64,000 bases of DNA from Halomonas sp. (GTDB taxonomy: Bacteria > Pseudomonadota > Gammaproteobacteria > Pseudomonadales > Halomonadaceae). Shown here piece by piece: positions 56,110-64,000 of this stretch; the stretch's first letter is position 1; each line of letters starts with the position of its first letter. Position numbers and translations under genes: made by a program. The notes beneath the pieces are model-generated. The model had not been told where the DNA came from and ran no database searches. It saw only the letters and a program-made list of their open reading frames with translations. The stretch covers positions 1 to 64,000 of the forward strand of contig NZ_JAFIFK010000050.1 of assembly GCF_020832045.1 (NCBI RefSeq). The letters run 5' to 3'.

Positions 56110-57074
56110 CGCGACTGGCCCTGATCGGCGACATCGGGGGAACCAACGCCCGCTTCGCCCTGGTCACTCCCGGCGAGTTCGTGCCTCACGATGTCCTGGC
56201 GCTACCTTGCGCCGACTACCCCGGCCTGGTGGAGGCCGTGGGCGACTACTTGTCCAGAGTAGGAGTGGACCGCGATGCGGCGCCACGCGAGGCGTGTCTC
56301 GCCTTCGCCTGCCCCATCGGCGACGATCGGGTGACGATGACCAACAATCACTGGTCTTTTTCCCGCCGGGAAGCGCAGGCCAAGCTCGGTCTCGAGCGGC
56401 TCAAGGTGATCAACGACTTCACCGCCCAGGCCCTCGGCGTGCCCCACGTGGCAGCGCACGAACGGATCGAAATACACCCGGGCACACCGCGCAGGCCTGC
56501 CACATGCCTGGTCATCGGCCCCGGAACCGGGCTCGGCGTGGCCGGCATCTTTCCCGGGCGCCGAGCCTGGATTCCGCTCACCACCGAGGGCGGCCACGTC
56601 ACCTTCGCCCCCACCGACGAGCGTGAGCAGAACCTGCTGCGCCATTTCCGCAACCGTTATGGCAGGGTCTCGGTGGAGCGCATCCTGTGCGGTCAGGGTC
56701 TCCTCGACCTCTATTTGGCCCACTGCTCGCTGAAGGGCACCCCGCCTACCTGCAAGACACCGCCCGAGGTTACTGCCGCCGCCAAGGGCGGCGATGCCAT
56801 TGCCCGTGATACCCTGCTGCGGTTTCTCAAGATTCTCGGCGATGTCTGCGGCGATGCCGCACTGACCATGGGCGCCCGGGGCGGGGTCTATCTATGCGGC
56901 GGCATCCTGCCACGGCTGCTGGACTGGCTGCCCCAGAGCCGCTTCGTGGAAGCCTTTACCGCCAAGGGGCGCATGAGCGATTACACTCGCGCCATTCCAG
57001 TGCATGTGGTCGTCGCTCCCTGGCCGGGGCTGCTGGGCGCCGCCGAGGCTCTGCGCAACGAAGAAGTGGAATGA
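56106..57074 (+). CDS. glk: glucokinase
   Basis: ATP-dependent glucose kinase of the bacterial Glk family, 322 residues. N-terminal [12 protein letters not shown] is the phosphate-binding loop; [25 protein letters not shown] and the active acidic block [11 protein letters not shown] follow. It overlaps edd by four bases (ATGA). Confidence 0.96.
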   Translation: MTRLALIGDIGGTNARFALVTPGEFVPHDVLALPCADYPGLVEAVGDYLSRVGVDRDAAPREACLAFACPIGDDRVTMTNNHWSFSRREAQAKLGLERLKVINDFTAQALGVPHVAAHERIEIHPGTPRRPATCLVIGPGTGLGVAGIFPGRRAWIPLTTEGGHVTFAPTDEREQNLLRHFRNRYGRVSVERILCGQGLLDLYLAHCSLKGTPPTCKTPPEVTAAAKGGDAIARDTLLRFLKILGDVCGDAALTMGARGGVYLCGGILPRLLDWLPQSRFVEAFTAKGRMSDYTRAIPVHVVVAPWPGLLGAAEALRNEEVE

Positions 57075-57099
57075 CGCGACGCAAGGAGATGGAGAGCGA

Positions 57100-58038
57100 A
57101 TGATCCCGCAAAGCCTACGAGCCCTGCTCGATGACACCAATGGCCAGCGTGAGTGCGTATGGGCCGGCCGACGCGTATGGCTGGCGCGCGAACCCTGGGG
57201 CGAACTGGCCGTGTCGCTGCAGGGTGCGCAGGTGCTTCACTTTCTACCGGCGTCCGAAGCCAAGCTCGAAAGGGGCGATGCCTACAGCACTGGCGAAGAG
57301 GAAGAGCCGCTGGTGCCCGGCGGCTGGCTGTGGGTAACGCCCACGCCCCAGCCGCTACCCGGGGCCATTCGCGGCGGCATTCCGCTGTGCTGGCCCTGGT
57401 TCGCCGACGACCGCGGCGCCGATGAATCGCCGGACCGCTCCGGCCCCTTTCATGGCCCGGCGCGCAAGGCCGACTGGCGCCTTGACGCAGTGGACGAGCA
57501 CGAGGGCGGCGTAGAGCTGCATCTCTCATGCAACGAGCGTCTGCACAGTCAGCTGATCCCAAGGGTGGTCGTTCAAGCCAACGCACGGCGCTTGCACGTG
57601 GAGCTGATCACCGAGCACGTGGGCGAAACGCCGGTGAAGCTCAGCGGTGCCCTGCACAGCTATCTGGCCGTGGGCGTCAGCTTCACCTGCCGCCTCGAGG
57701 GACTGGCCGGTGCCCGCTACCTCGACAAGCTGGCCGGTTTCGCCGAGCGCGAGCAGCAGGGCGAACTCGCCGTGCGCGGCGGACTCGACCGCATCTATCA
57801 CAGCAACGCCGAAATCGTGCTCGACGACGGCAGACGCCGACTACGCGTTGACCGCCAGGGCAGCGACTCGGCGGTGGTGTGGCACCCCGGCGATATGCTG
57901 CCGGTGGACACCCCACCGGCAGCTGCACGCCGCTTCCTCTGCGTGGAGTCGGCCAATACCCGCCTCGACCCGGTGTGGCTGGTGCCCGGTGCCCAGCACC
58001 TGCTGGGCACAACCTTGTCCTGTGAGAGCGCCCAATGA
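57100..58038 (+). CDS. D-hexose-6-phosphate mutarotase (YeaD-like)
   Basis: Aldose-1-epimerase-fold enzyme of 312 residues that interconverts glucose 6-phosphate anomers: GGWLWVTPTPQPLPG, IRGGIPLCWPWF and HGPARKADW near the start, catalytic Glu near CVESAN. The ATG at 57100 follows GGAGAG closely. It lies 25 bases after glk and overlaps the next kinase by four bases, so it serves the same sugar route. Confidence 0.93.
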   Translation: MIPQSLRALLDDTNGQRECVWAGRRVWLAREPWGELAVSLQGAQVLHFLPASEAKLERGDAYSTGEEEEPLVPGGWLWVTPTPQPLPGAIRGGIPLCWPWFADDRGADESPDRSGPFHGPARKADWRLDAVDEHEGGVELHLSCNERLHSQLIPRVVVQANARRLHVELITEHVGETPVKLSGALHSYLAVGVSFTCRLEGLAGARYLDKLAGFAEREQQGELAVRGGLDRIYHSNAEIVLDDGRRRLRVDRQGSDSAVVWHPGDMLPVDTPPAAARRFLCVESANTRLDPVWLVPGAQHLLGTTLSCESAQ

Positions 58039-59021
58039 TGCCCGTCATCGCCTTCGGCGAAGCCCTGGTCGACATGCTTTCGAGCCGGCTCGGCGAGTCA
58101 GCAGGCAACGCGACAGAAACTTTCACCCCCTATGCCGGTGGCGCGCCGGCCAACGTGGCAGTGGCCTGTGCGCGCCTGGGCGTGCCCAGCCGCTTTCTCG
58201 GCATGCTGGGCCAGGATCACTTCGGCGACTTCCTCGCTGCGGAACTGACCGCCCACGGCGTCGACACCAGCGGCGTGGTGCGAACTTGCGAGGCGCGCAC
58301 AGCGCTGGCCTTTGTCTCCCGCGATGTCTCGGGAGAGCGTACCTTCGACTTCTATCGCCCCCCGGCCGCGGACCTGCTCTACCGGCTGGAGCACCTGCCA
58401 CCCGGCGTGTTCGCCGAACCGGCCATCGTGCACTTCTGCAGCAACAGCCTGACCGAGCCGGGAATCGCCGACACTACCCTGGCCATGGCGGACATGGCCA
58501 GCCGCGCAGGCTGCCTGGTCAGCGTCGATGCCAACCTGCGCCATAACCTCTGGGCCGGCGGCAGCGCCGACATCGCCCTGATAACTCAGCTGATCGACCG
58601 CGCCAGCCTGGTGAAGCTCTCGACGGACGAGCTCGACTACCTGCGCGCCGACCACCCCGCCGACGCCTGGCTTGCCCATCGGCTCGCCGCCGGAGTCAGA
58701 CTCCTGGTGATCACCGATGGCCCCGGCGAAGTGCGCGCCGTAGGAGTCGGCAAGGAGCTAGCGCATATGCCGCCGAAAGTGGATGCCGTGGATACCACCG
58801 CCGGCGGCGATGCCTTCATCGGCGGTCTGCTGGCCGAGCTCTCCCATTTCATGGAGAGAGAGGCTGGTGCCGAAGAGTGGTATCAGGACGACGAATTCCT
58901 GCAGCAAGCTCTGCGCACCGCCGCCAACTGCGGCGCCCACGCCGTGACCCGGCCCGGCGCCTATGCTGCCCTGCCCGACCGCGAGGACCTCGTCAGGCTA
59001 CGGGGCGAGAGCGGAAGCTAA
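58035..59021 (+). CDS. PfkB family carbohydrate kinase, probable fructokinase
   Basis: Ribokinase-fold kinase of 328 residues: FGEALVDMLSSRLG at the start, GGAPANVAVACARLG sugar motif, and the ATP motif with catalytic Asp in VDTTAGGDAFIGGLLAEL. The sugar is probably fructose (ScrK-like), inferred from sequence style and operon context. Two ATGs overlap at the start. It ends the operon and converges with the cra gene. Confidence 0.88.
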   Translation: MMPVIAFGEALVDMLSSRLGESAGNATETFTPYAGGAPANVAVACARLGVPSRFLGMLGQDHFGDFLAAELTAHGVDTSGVVRTCEARTALAFVSRDVSGERTFDFYRPPAADLLYRLEHLPPGVFAEPAIVHFCSNSLTEPGIADTTLAMADMASRAGCLVSVDANLRHNLWAGGSADIALITQLIDRASLVKLSTDELDYLRADHPADAWLAHRLAAGVRLLVITDGPGEVRAVGVGKELAHMPPKVDAVDTTAGGDAFIGGLLAELSHFMEREAGAEEWYQDDEFLQQALRTAANCGAHAVTRPGAYAALPDREDLVRLRGESGS

Positions 59022-59089
59022 CCTGCGGCACGGCTATCCGGTAGGCGCTGGGTTGAGCTCCCGCCCGTCGAGCGTGGCGTAGCGCCGTT

Positions 59090-60091
59090 TCACTCCAGCG
59101 GCAGGCGCTCCGGCAAACGCCAGCGCAGGGTCCGCGCCACCACTTTCTGGCCCGGTCGGTAGTCGCCCCGAGCCGCAGCCAGTGCAGCCGCCAATGCCTC
59201 GGCGGCGATGCGGTCATGATCCTGCACCGCCGAATTGACCGGCAGCGGCAGGAAATCGAGTAGCCGATTGTCGCCGAAGGTCGCCAGACGCAGGGCCGGG
59301 GGCAGCCCGCCCTGCTCCAATAGCACGTCGAAGACACCGTCGAGCAGCGTATATGAGGCTGTGACCAAGGCATCGGGCAGGCCGTGCTCGCAGAGCAGTG
59401 CCCGCATCAGACGAGCTCCTTCGTCACGCTCGTAGCGCTCCGCACAGCGCGTGATGACCGTCGCCTCGCTGCCAACCAGCGCTTGCTGGAAGCCGCTACG
59501 ACGTTCGTGACTGATCGAGAGCCCCGGCACCGCATCGAGCCAGGCCACGCTCTTGACCCCTTCACCCAATACCGAGCGCGTGAGCCGCTCCGAAGCCTCC
59601 CTGTCGTTACTCACGACACAGGCGAAGTGCCGCGGATCGAAGCCACGGTCTACGGCAATGATCGGCAGCCCATCGGCCATCAACTCACCGTAGAAAGGAT
59701 CGTTCATTGGCAGACAGCTGGCGGTGATCAATGCTTCACAGCGCTGGGCGCGCAAGGCCTGGGCCAACTCACGCTCGCTTTCCGGTTGGTCGTCGGAGCC
59801 GACGATGAGCAGCTGATAGCCCTGTTCCCGAGCCCCGCGCTCGAGCCGCTTCGCCAGACGAGCGTAGCTGGCGTTCTCCAGGTCCGGCACGATCAACCCG
59901 AGGATGCGACTCGAGCCCCGGCGCAATGCGGCGGCCTGGGCATCCACACGGAAACGGTGCTGGCGCACCACGGCCATGACCTTGTCGACGGTTTCCTGGC
60001 TGATGCGCCGCTCGGCGGCCTGTCCATTGATCACGTAGCTGGCCGTGGTGCGTGAGACACCGGCCAGACGTGCGATTTCGGCAAGTGTCAT
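59090..60091 (-). CDS. cra: LacI-family regulator Cra/FruR
   Basis: Catabolite repressor/activator, 333 residues. The N-terminal HTH (MTLAEIARLAGVSRTTASYV, INGQAAERRIS) closely follows E. coli Cra, and the effector domain shares LGLIVPDLENASYARLA, PIIAVDRGFD and ATFGDNRLLDF. It senses fructose 1-phosphate. It is divergent from fruB with two Cra-like operators in the spacer, so it probably represses fruBK and itself. Confidence 0.94.
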   Translation of the reverse strand: MTLAEIARLAGVSRTTASYVINGQAAERRISQETVDKVMAVVRQHRFRVDAQAAALRRGSSRILGLIVPDLENASYARLAKRLERGAREQGYQLLIVGSDDQPESERELAQALRAQRCEALITASCLPMNDPFYGELMADGLPIIAVDRGFDPRHFACVVSNDREASERLTRSVLGEGVKSVAWLDAVPGLSISHERRSGFQQALVGSEATVITRCAERYERDEGARLMRALLCEHGLPDALVTASYTLLDGVFDVLLEQGGLPPALRLATFGDNRLLDFLPLPVNSAVQDHDRIAAEALAAALAAARGDYRPGQKVVARTLRWRLPERLPLE

Positions 60092-60184
60092 CGCTCTCCC
60101 CCGTTAACGGCCTGCCATTCTACGCCAGTGCCGGCGCGTCCCCGCCCCTGCCAAAGTCTAAGACAACGGGCTTGCGAAAGATCA

Positions 60185-60196
60185 TGAATCGATCCA
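60185..60196. promoter_or_regulatory. Cra/FruR operator O1
   Basis: TGAATCGATCCA differs from the Cra consensus TGAAWCGNTTCA at one base. It lies in the cra-fruB spacer 94 bases from the cra start. Confidence 0.7.
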
Positions 60197-60214
60197 GCAT
60201 GAATACATTCTAGG

Positions 60215-60226
60215 TGACACGATTCA
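60215..60226. promoter_or_regulatory. Cra/FruR operator O2
   Basis: TGACACGATTCA also differs from the Cra consensus at one base. It starts 30 bases from O1, close to three helical turns, and lies 68 bases before the fruB start. Confidence 0.7.
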
Positions 60227-60294
60227 GCAAGCGCGTCATAAGCGCCACACATTCTCATCGCGTCGCTACGCGTCACCGCCACAGGAGACTCTAC

Positions 60295-63189
60295 ATGCTC
60301 ACCCTACGCTCCGAGGACGTCCGACTCGACTGCCAAGCGTCTGACTGGCGCGATGCGCTGGAGCAGGCCGCCGCAACGCTGCACCGGACGGGACTGACGA
60401 CGCCCGCCTACCGCGACGGACTGTTCCAGCGCGAGGCCCAGTCCTCCACCTATCTCGGCAATGCCATCGCCATCCCCCACGGAACGCCGGAGAGCCGCGC
60501 TCATGTGCTCGCTACCGGCGTGCGCGTGCTGCAGTTCCCCGCCGGGGTCGAGTGGCACGACGGCCAGCGTGTGCATGTGCTGGTCGCCATTGCCGCCCAG
60601 AGCGACGAGCACCTGGACATCTTGCGCCAGCTCACCCACGTACTCGACGACGATAGCGTCGGCGAGCGTCTGGCGGATGCCGAATCGGCGGCGGCCGTGG
60701 CCGCCCTGCTGTCGAGGGCGATGCCCGAGGCGCGCCTGGACGCCGACACCCTGTGCCTCGGCTTTCCCGCCCGCGACGCACGTGAGTTGGCCCTGGCCGG
60801 AGCCGCCCGCCTGCGTCAGCTCGGCTGTGTGGGCGGCGGCTTCGTGGCTGACGTGGCCGAGCGCGAGCTGACGCCGCTGGGCCAAGGCCTGTGGCTCACT
60901 CTTGGTGAGCGCAGCGTCGACGTGCCGGCCCTGGCCCTGGCTACTCCGGAAGAACGCCTGGAGAGCGGTGGCGAAACGGTGAAAGGCGTGTTCTGCCTGG
61001 CCGCCCAAGGAGGCGCTCACCGCAGCCTGCTGGAGCGGGTCCTGACCCTGCTCGAGAGCGGTGCCGCCGCTGAGCTTCCCAATGCCGATACCGCCACCGT
61101 ACTGGCACGCCTTGCCGGCGAATCCGCCTCGGCCCATACCCGCCTGGTCCGGGTGCTCAATGCCCATGGGCTGCATGCCCGCCCGGCCAAGCAGCTGATC
61201 CAGGTAGCCCGCGAGCAGGGCTTGCCCATCCAGGTACGCCTGGCCGAGGGCGGTGGCGCCGCGGTATCCGCTTCTAGCCTGACCAGGGTGCTCAACCTTG
61301 GCGCCCGCCGCGGCCAGCAACTGGTCTTCTCCGCCGAGGGAGCAGGCGCCGAGGCAGCCCTCGATGCCGTATGCCGAGCCGTGGCGGGCGGCCTGGGCGA
61401 GCATGTGCTGCCCTTCGACGAGAGCCGTGAGCGCAGCGTGGCGAAGCCGGATACCGCCCCAGCCGAACCGCTGCCCGACGACGCACCGCATCCGGGGGTA
61501 GCGGCCTCGCCGGGGCTGGCCATTGCCCCGGTCTTCATACTGCAGACCCCGCGCTTCGACTATCCCGAGCGCGCCGCCGACCCCGCCGAGCAGCAGCGAC
61601 GACTTCGACAGGCCATTGCCGAGGGGGCGGCACAGCTGGAGGCGCTGGTACGGCAGGCCCGGGGTGGCGAAGTGGAGCAGATTCTCTCCATGCACGAGGA
61701 GATGCTAGGCGACCCCGAGCTGTTCGAGGCGGCGCGTGAGGGCATGCTGGAGGGCCGCTCGGCAGAGGCCGCCTGGTGGGAAGCCATCGAGACCGCCGCC
61801 CACGCCCAGGAGATGCTCGCCGACCGGCTGCTGGCAGAGCGCGCCGCCGACCTGCGCGACGTCGGGCGCCGCGTGCTCGGCGTGCTGTGCGAAATAAATC
61901 TGCCCGTGCCACCGGAGACACCTTACATCCTGGTGACCGACGACATCGGCCCTTCCGACGTGGCGCGGCTCGACACCCAGCGAGTGCGCGGCCTGCTGAC
62001 CGCCCGTGGCGGGGCCACCGCACACAGCGCGATTCTCGCCCGCGCGCTGGGCATCCCCGCCGTGGTGGGCGCCGGTGAACGGGTGCTGACGCTGACAAAC
62101 GGCTGCGAACTGATTCTCGACGGCGAACGCGGCCGGGTGATTCCGGCCCCTTCCGCCGAGCGCCGTGCCGCGGCGGAGCAGCGCCTGGCCGAGCGCCAGC
62201 GCCGCGAAACCGAGGCCTGGCAGGCACGCTTCGAAGAAGCCCGCTGCCGCGACGGGCATCGCGTGGAAGTGGCCGCCAATCTGGGCAATCCGGCGCATAC
62301 TGCCGACGCAGTGGAGCGTGGTGCCGAAGGTATCGGCCTGCTGCGAACCGAATTTTTATTCATGGCCCACGCCACGGAGCCGGATCTCGAGACCCAAATC
62401 GCGGATTATCGCGAGGCTCTCGAAGCGCTCGACGGCCTTCCGCTAGTCGCCCGCACCATGGATGTGGGTGGCGACAAGCCCCTGCCCTACTGGCCGCTCC
62501 CCAGGGAAGACAACCCATTTCTCGGCCTGCGCGGCATTCGGCTCAGCCTGACCCGTCCCGAGGTATTCGAGATACAGCTGAGAGCCTTGCTGATGGCGGC
62601 TGCCCCCACTGGCGGGAAGGAATCGAATGGCAGGCCGCGACCTCTGCGCATCATGTTACCGATGGTCAAGGACTTGGGCGAGTTCCGTGAGGCACGCGCT
62701 ATCTTCGATCGCCTGCTCGAGGAAATTCCCGCCGACGAGCGCACTACGGACGTCCAGCTTGGCGTGATGATCGAGGTACCCTCGGCAGCGCTGCTGGCAC
62801 CGACGCTGGCCGCCGAAGTGGACTTTTTCTCGGTAGGAACCAACGACCTGACCCAGTATGCCCTGGCCATCGATCGCGACCACCCTGCGCTCTCGGCCCA
62901 GGCAGATGGTCTCCACCCGGCGGTGCTGCGCCTGATCGAGATGACGGTGGCGGCGGCCCGCAGCCACGGTAAATGGGTCGGCGTGTGCGGTGAATTGGCC
63001 AGCGACCCCCTGGCCATTCCGGTGCTGGTGGGGCTCGGGGTCGACGAACTCTCGGTGAGCGCGCGTCAGGTTCCGCTGGTCAAGGCGCGATTGAAGGAGT
63101 TCGACTTGACCGAGGCTCGCGCCCAGGCCGAGCTGGCCCTGGCCCAGGCCACCAGCGCAGCGGTTCGTGACGCCCTGGAGGTACGCTGA
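60295..63189 (+). CDS. fruB: fructose-specific multiphosphoryl transfer protein (EIIA-HPr-EI)
   Basis: Cytoplasmic PTS phosphotransfer protein of 964 residues that passes phosphate from PEP to the fructose permease. Domains: EIIA-Fru with active His62 (AIAIPHGTPES); an unassigned spacer at about 150-270; HPr with His294 (NAHGLHARPAKQL); EI from about 400 with His577 (ARGGATAHSAIL) and the PEP site VGTNDLTQYAL and CGELASDP near the end. The ATG at 60295 follows AGGAG and is preferred over a start inside the operator region. It overlaps fruK by one base. Confidence 0.96.
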   Translation: MLTLRSEDVRLDCQASDWRDALEQAAATLHRTGLTTPAYRDGLFQREAQSSTYLGNAIAIPHGTPESRAHVLATGVRVLQFPAGVEWHDGQRVHVLVAIAAQSDEHLDILRQLTHVLDDDSVGERLADAESAAAVAALLSRAMPEARLDADTLCLGFPARDARELALAGAARLRQLGCVGGGFVADVAERELTPLGQGLWLTLGERSVDVPALALATPEERLESGGETVKGVFCLAAQGGAHRSLLERVLTLLESGAAAELPNADTATVLARLAGESASAHTRLVRVLNAHGLHARPAKQLIQVAREQGLPIQVRLAEGGGAAVSASSLTRVLNLGARRGQQLVFSAEGAGAEAALDAVCRAVAGGLGEHVLPFDESRERSVAKPDTAPAEPLPDDAPHPGVAASPGLAIAPVFILQTPRFDYPERAADPAEQQRRLRQAIAEGAAQLEALVRQARGGEVEQILSMHEEMLGDPELFEAAREGMLEGRSAEAAWWEAIETAAHAQEMLADRLLAERAADLRDVGRRVLGVLCEINLPVPPETPYILVTDDIGPSDVARLDTQRVRGLLTARGGATAHSAILARALGIPAVVGAGERVLTLTNGCELILDGERGRVIPAPSAERRAAAEQRLAERQRRETEAWQARFEEARCRDGHRVEVAANLGNPAHTADAVERGAEGIGLLRTEFLFMAHATEPDLETQIADYREALEALDGLPLVARTMDVGGDKPLPYWPLPREDNPFLGLRGIRLSLTRPEVFEIQLRALLMAAAPTGGKESNGRPRPLRIMLPMVKDLGEFREARAIFDRLLEEIPADERTTDVQLGVMIEVPSAALLAPTLAAEVDFFSVGTNDLTQYALAIDRDHPALSAQADGLHPAVLRLIEMTVAAARSHGKWVGVCGELASDPLAIPVLVGLGVDELSVSARQVPLVKARLKEFDLTEARAQAELALAQATSAAVRDALEVR

Positions 63190-64000
63190 TGGCGCGTGTG
63201 CTCACCCTGACGCTGAACCCGGCGCTGGATCTCTCCGTGAGCCTGGAGCGGCTGGTGCCTGGGGCTGTCAATCGCACCCGTGAAACCCACCTGACGGCGG
63301 CCGGCAAAGGGGTGAACGTGGCGCGAGTATTGGCCGAGCTCGGCCACGACGTGACGGTTTCCGGCTTCCTCGGTGCCGACAATGACGGCCCCTTCCTGCG
63401 CGCCTTCGAGGCCATGGGGGTAGAGGACGCCTTCCTGCGCGTGCCTGGCGAGACCCGTATCAACGCCAAGCTGGCCGAAGCCGATGGCCGGATCACCGAC
63501 ATCAACGGTCCCGGAACGACCATTGATGCAACAGCCTGGCAGCGCTTTCTCCACTGGCTCGGTACGCGTGTCGACGATCCCCGGCGCTGCCCCGATGCGG
63601 TGGTCATCGCAGGCAGCCTGCCGCCCGGGGTGACGGCCGACGCGCTCGTCGAACTCATTACCCACCTGCGTGCCGCCGAGCTGCCGGTATGGGTGGATAC
63701 CAGTGGCGAGGCATTGAATCGGGCCATCGAGGCCCGCCCCACTGCGGTCAAACCCAACGAACACGAGCTGGCTGCCTGGGCCGGCGGCACTCTCGACTCG
63801 GCACCGGCACGCCTTGCCGCGGCGCTGCGCCTTTATGCCGCGGGCATCGAGGAGGCCGTGATCTCCGCCGGCCCTGCCGGCGTGCTGTGGGTCAGTCGTC
63901 GCGGCGCCTGGCAGGCCACGCCACCGCCGGTAGCAGTGGTTAGCACCGTGGGCGCCGGCGACACTCTGCTTGCCGCGCTGCTACACGGCGTCGTGTGTGG
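63189..64000 (+). CDS. fruK: 1-phosphofructokinase, partial at the window end
   Basis: PfkB-family kinase making fructose 1,6-bisphosphate from fructose 1-phosphate. It opens MARVLTLTLNPALDLSVSLE with the family's TLNPALD; TAAGKGVNVARVLAELG is the sugar-binding block, and the ATP/anion motif STVGAGDTLLAALLHG is reached just before the window ends, so about 40 residues are missing. Its ATG shares a base with the fruB stop (TGATG). The fructose permease gene fruA is expected next, outside the window. Confidence 0.95.
   Translation, partial: MARVLTLTLNPALDLSVSLERLVPGAVNRTRETHLTAAGKGVNVARVLAELGHDVTVSGFLGADNDGPFLRAFEAMGVEDAFLRVPGETRINAKLAEADGRITDINGPGTTIDATAWQRFLHWLGTRVDDPRRCPDAVVIAGSLPPGVTADALVELITHLRAAELPVWVDTSGEALNRAIEARPTAVKPNEHELAAWAGGTLDSAPARLAAALRLYAAGIEEAVISAGPAGVLWVSRRGAWQATPPPVAVVSTVGAGDTLLAALLHGVVC

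Noticed and set aside
60304..61695. 463-codon open frame on the minus strand
   Set aside because: Antisense to fruB, which has all its active-site motifs; shadow frame.
13..64000. tRNA, rRNA, insertion sequence or prophage genes
   Set aside because: I looked for them by eye and found no cloverleaf, transposase, integrase or terminal inverted repeat; a dedicated RNA scan would be needed to exclude small RNAs.

Overview
The window reads as ordinary chromosome of a GC-rich gammaproteobacterium, most likely Halomonas or a close relative. This is an inference from TRAP carriers, acidic proteins, an Entner-Doudoroff operon, a FruB-type fructose PTS, and the conserved orders nrdR-ribD-ribBA-ribH-nusB-thiL-pgpA and ftsB-ispD-ispF-truD-surE-pcm-nlpD-rpoS. 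I saw no tRNA, rRNA, CRISPR array, insertion sequence, prophage or integrase. No gap between genes exceeds 300 bases.

Layout. 1-6.4 kb: ilvD; a TRAP-TAXI uptake operon ending in a small prephenate-dehydratase-like protein; a divergent SDR oxidoreductase broken at a poly-G/poly-C tract. 6.4-10.3 kb: a Lon protease outside the usual clp context and a DUF945-like protein. 10.3-15.9 kb: nrdR and the riboflavin/nusB/thiL/pgpA operon, without riboflavin synthase; a 33-base tandem repeat lies where that gene would be expected. 16-20.4 kb: extracytoplasmic copper and thiol functions (PCuAC chaperone with a His-rich tail, a membrane-anchored TlpA-like fusion, DsbG) and a two-component system. 20.5-26.1 kb: a one-strand sulfur cluster (two YeeE/YedE half-transporters, SulP permease, two persulfide-dioxygenase-like MBL proteins, DUF2892 protein, secreted DsrE-like protein). 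26.3-31.8 kb: an MBL/beta-CASP protein, a HAD phosphatase, glyA and an unrecognised exported protein. 32-38.6 kb: ybbP-ybbA diverging from tesA, with overlapping start codons; EamA, SelW-like and MFS genes. 38.6-41.7 kb: a short LOV blue-light receptor, a small acidic protein, ettA and a DUF1328 membrane peptide. 41.7-45.4 kb: LpxL-like acyltransferase, alr, TolC-like protein. 45.5-54 kb: the rpoS-to-ftsB block, which includes the undecaprenyl-phosphate translocase popT, then a GNAT-like protein. 54.1-59 kb: edd-glk-mutarotase-sugar kinase operon behind a HexR-like site. 59-64 kb: cra/fruR divergent from fruB-fruK, which runs off the window, with two Cra-like operators between them.

Working together. 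Sugar enters through FruB and is phosphorylated by FruK and Glk. Cra and probably a HexR protein encoded elsewhere control these steps, and Edd feeds the Entner-Doudoroff route. Many operons are tightly coupled: four-base ATGA/TTGA overlaps join thiL/pgpA, ribH/nusB, the response regulator/kinase pair, the YeeE pair, ybbA/ybbP, ftsB/ispD, pcm/popT, edd/glk and mutarotase/kinase. Start codons were moved inward from the longest open frame where a Shine-Dalgarno site and family length supported it. Several starts are GTG or TTG.
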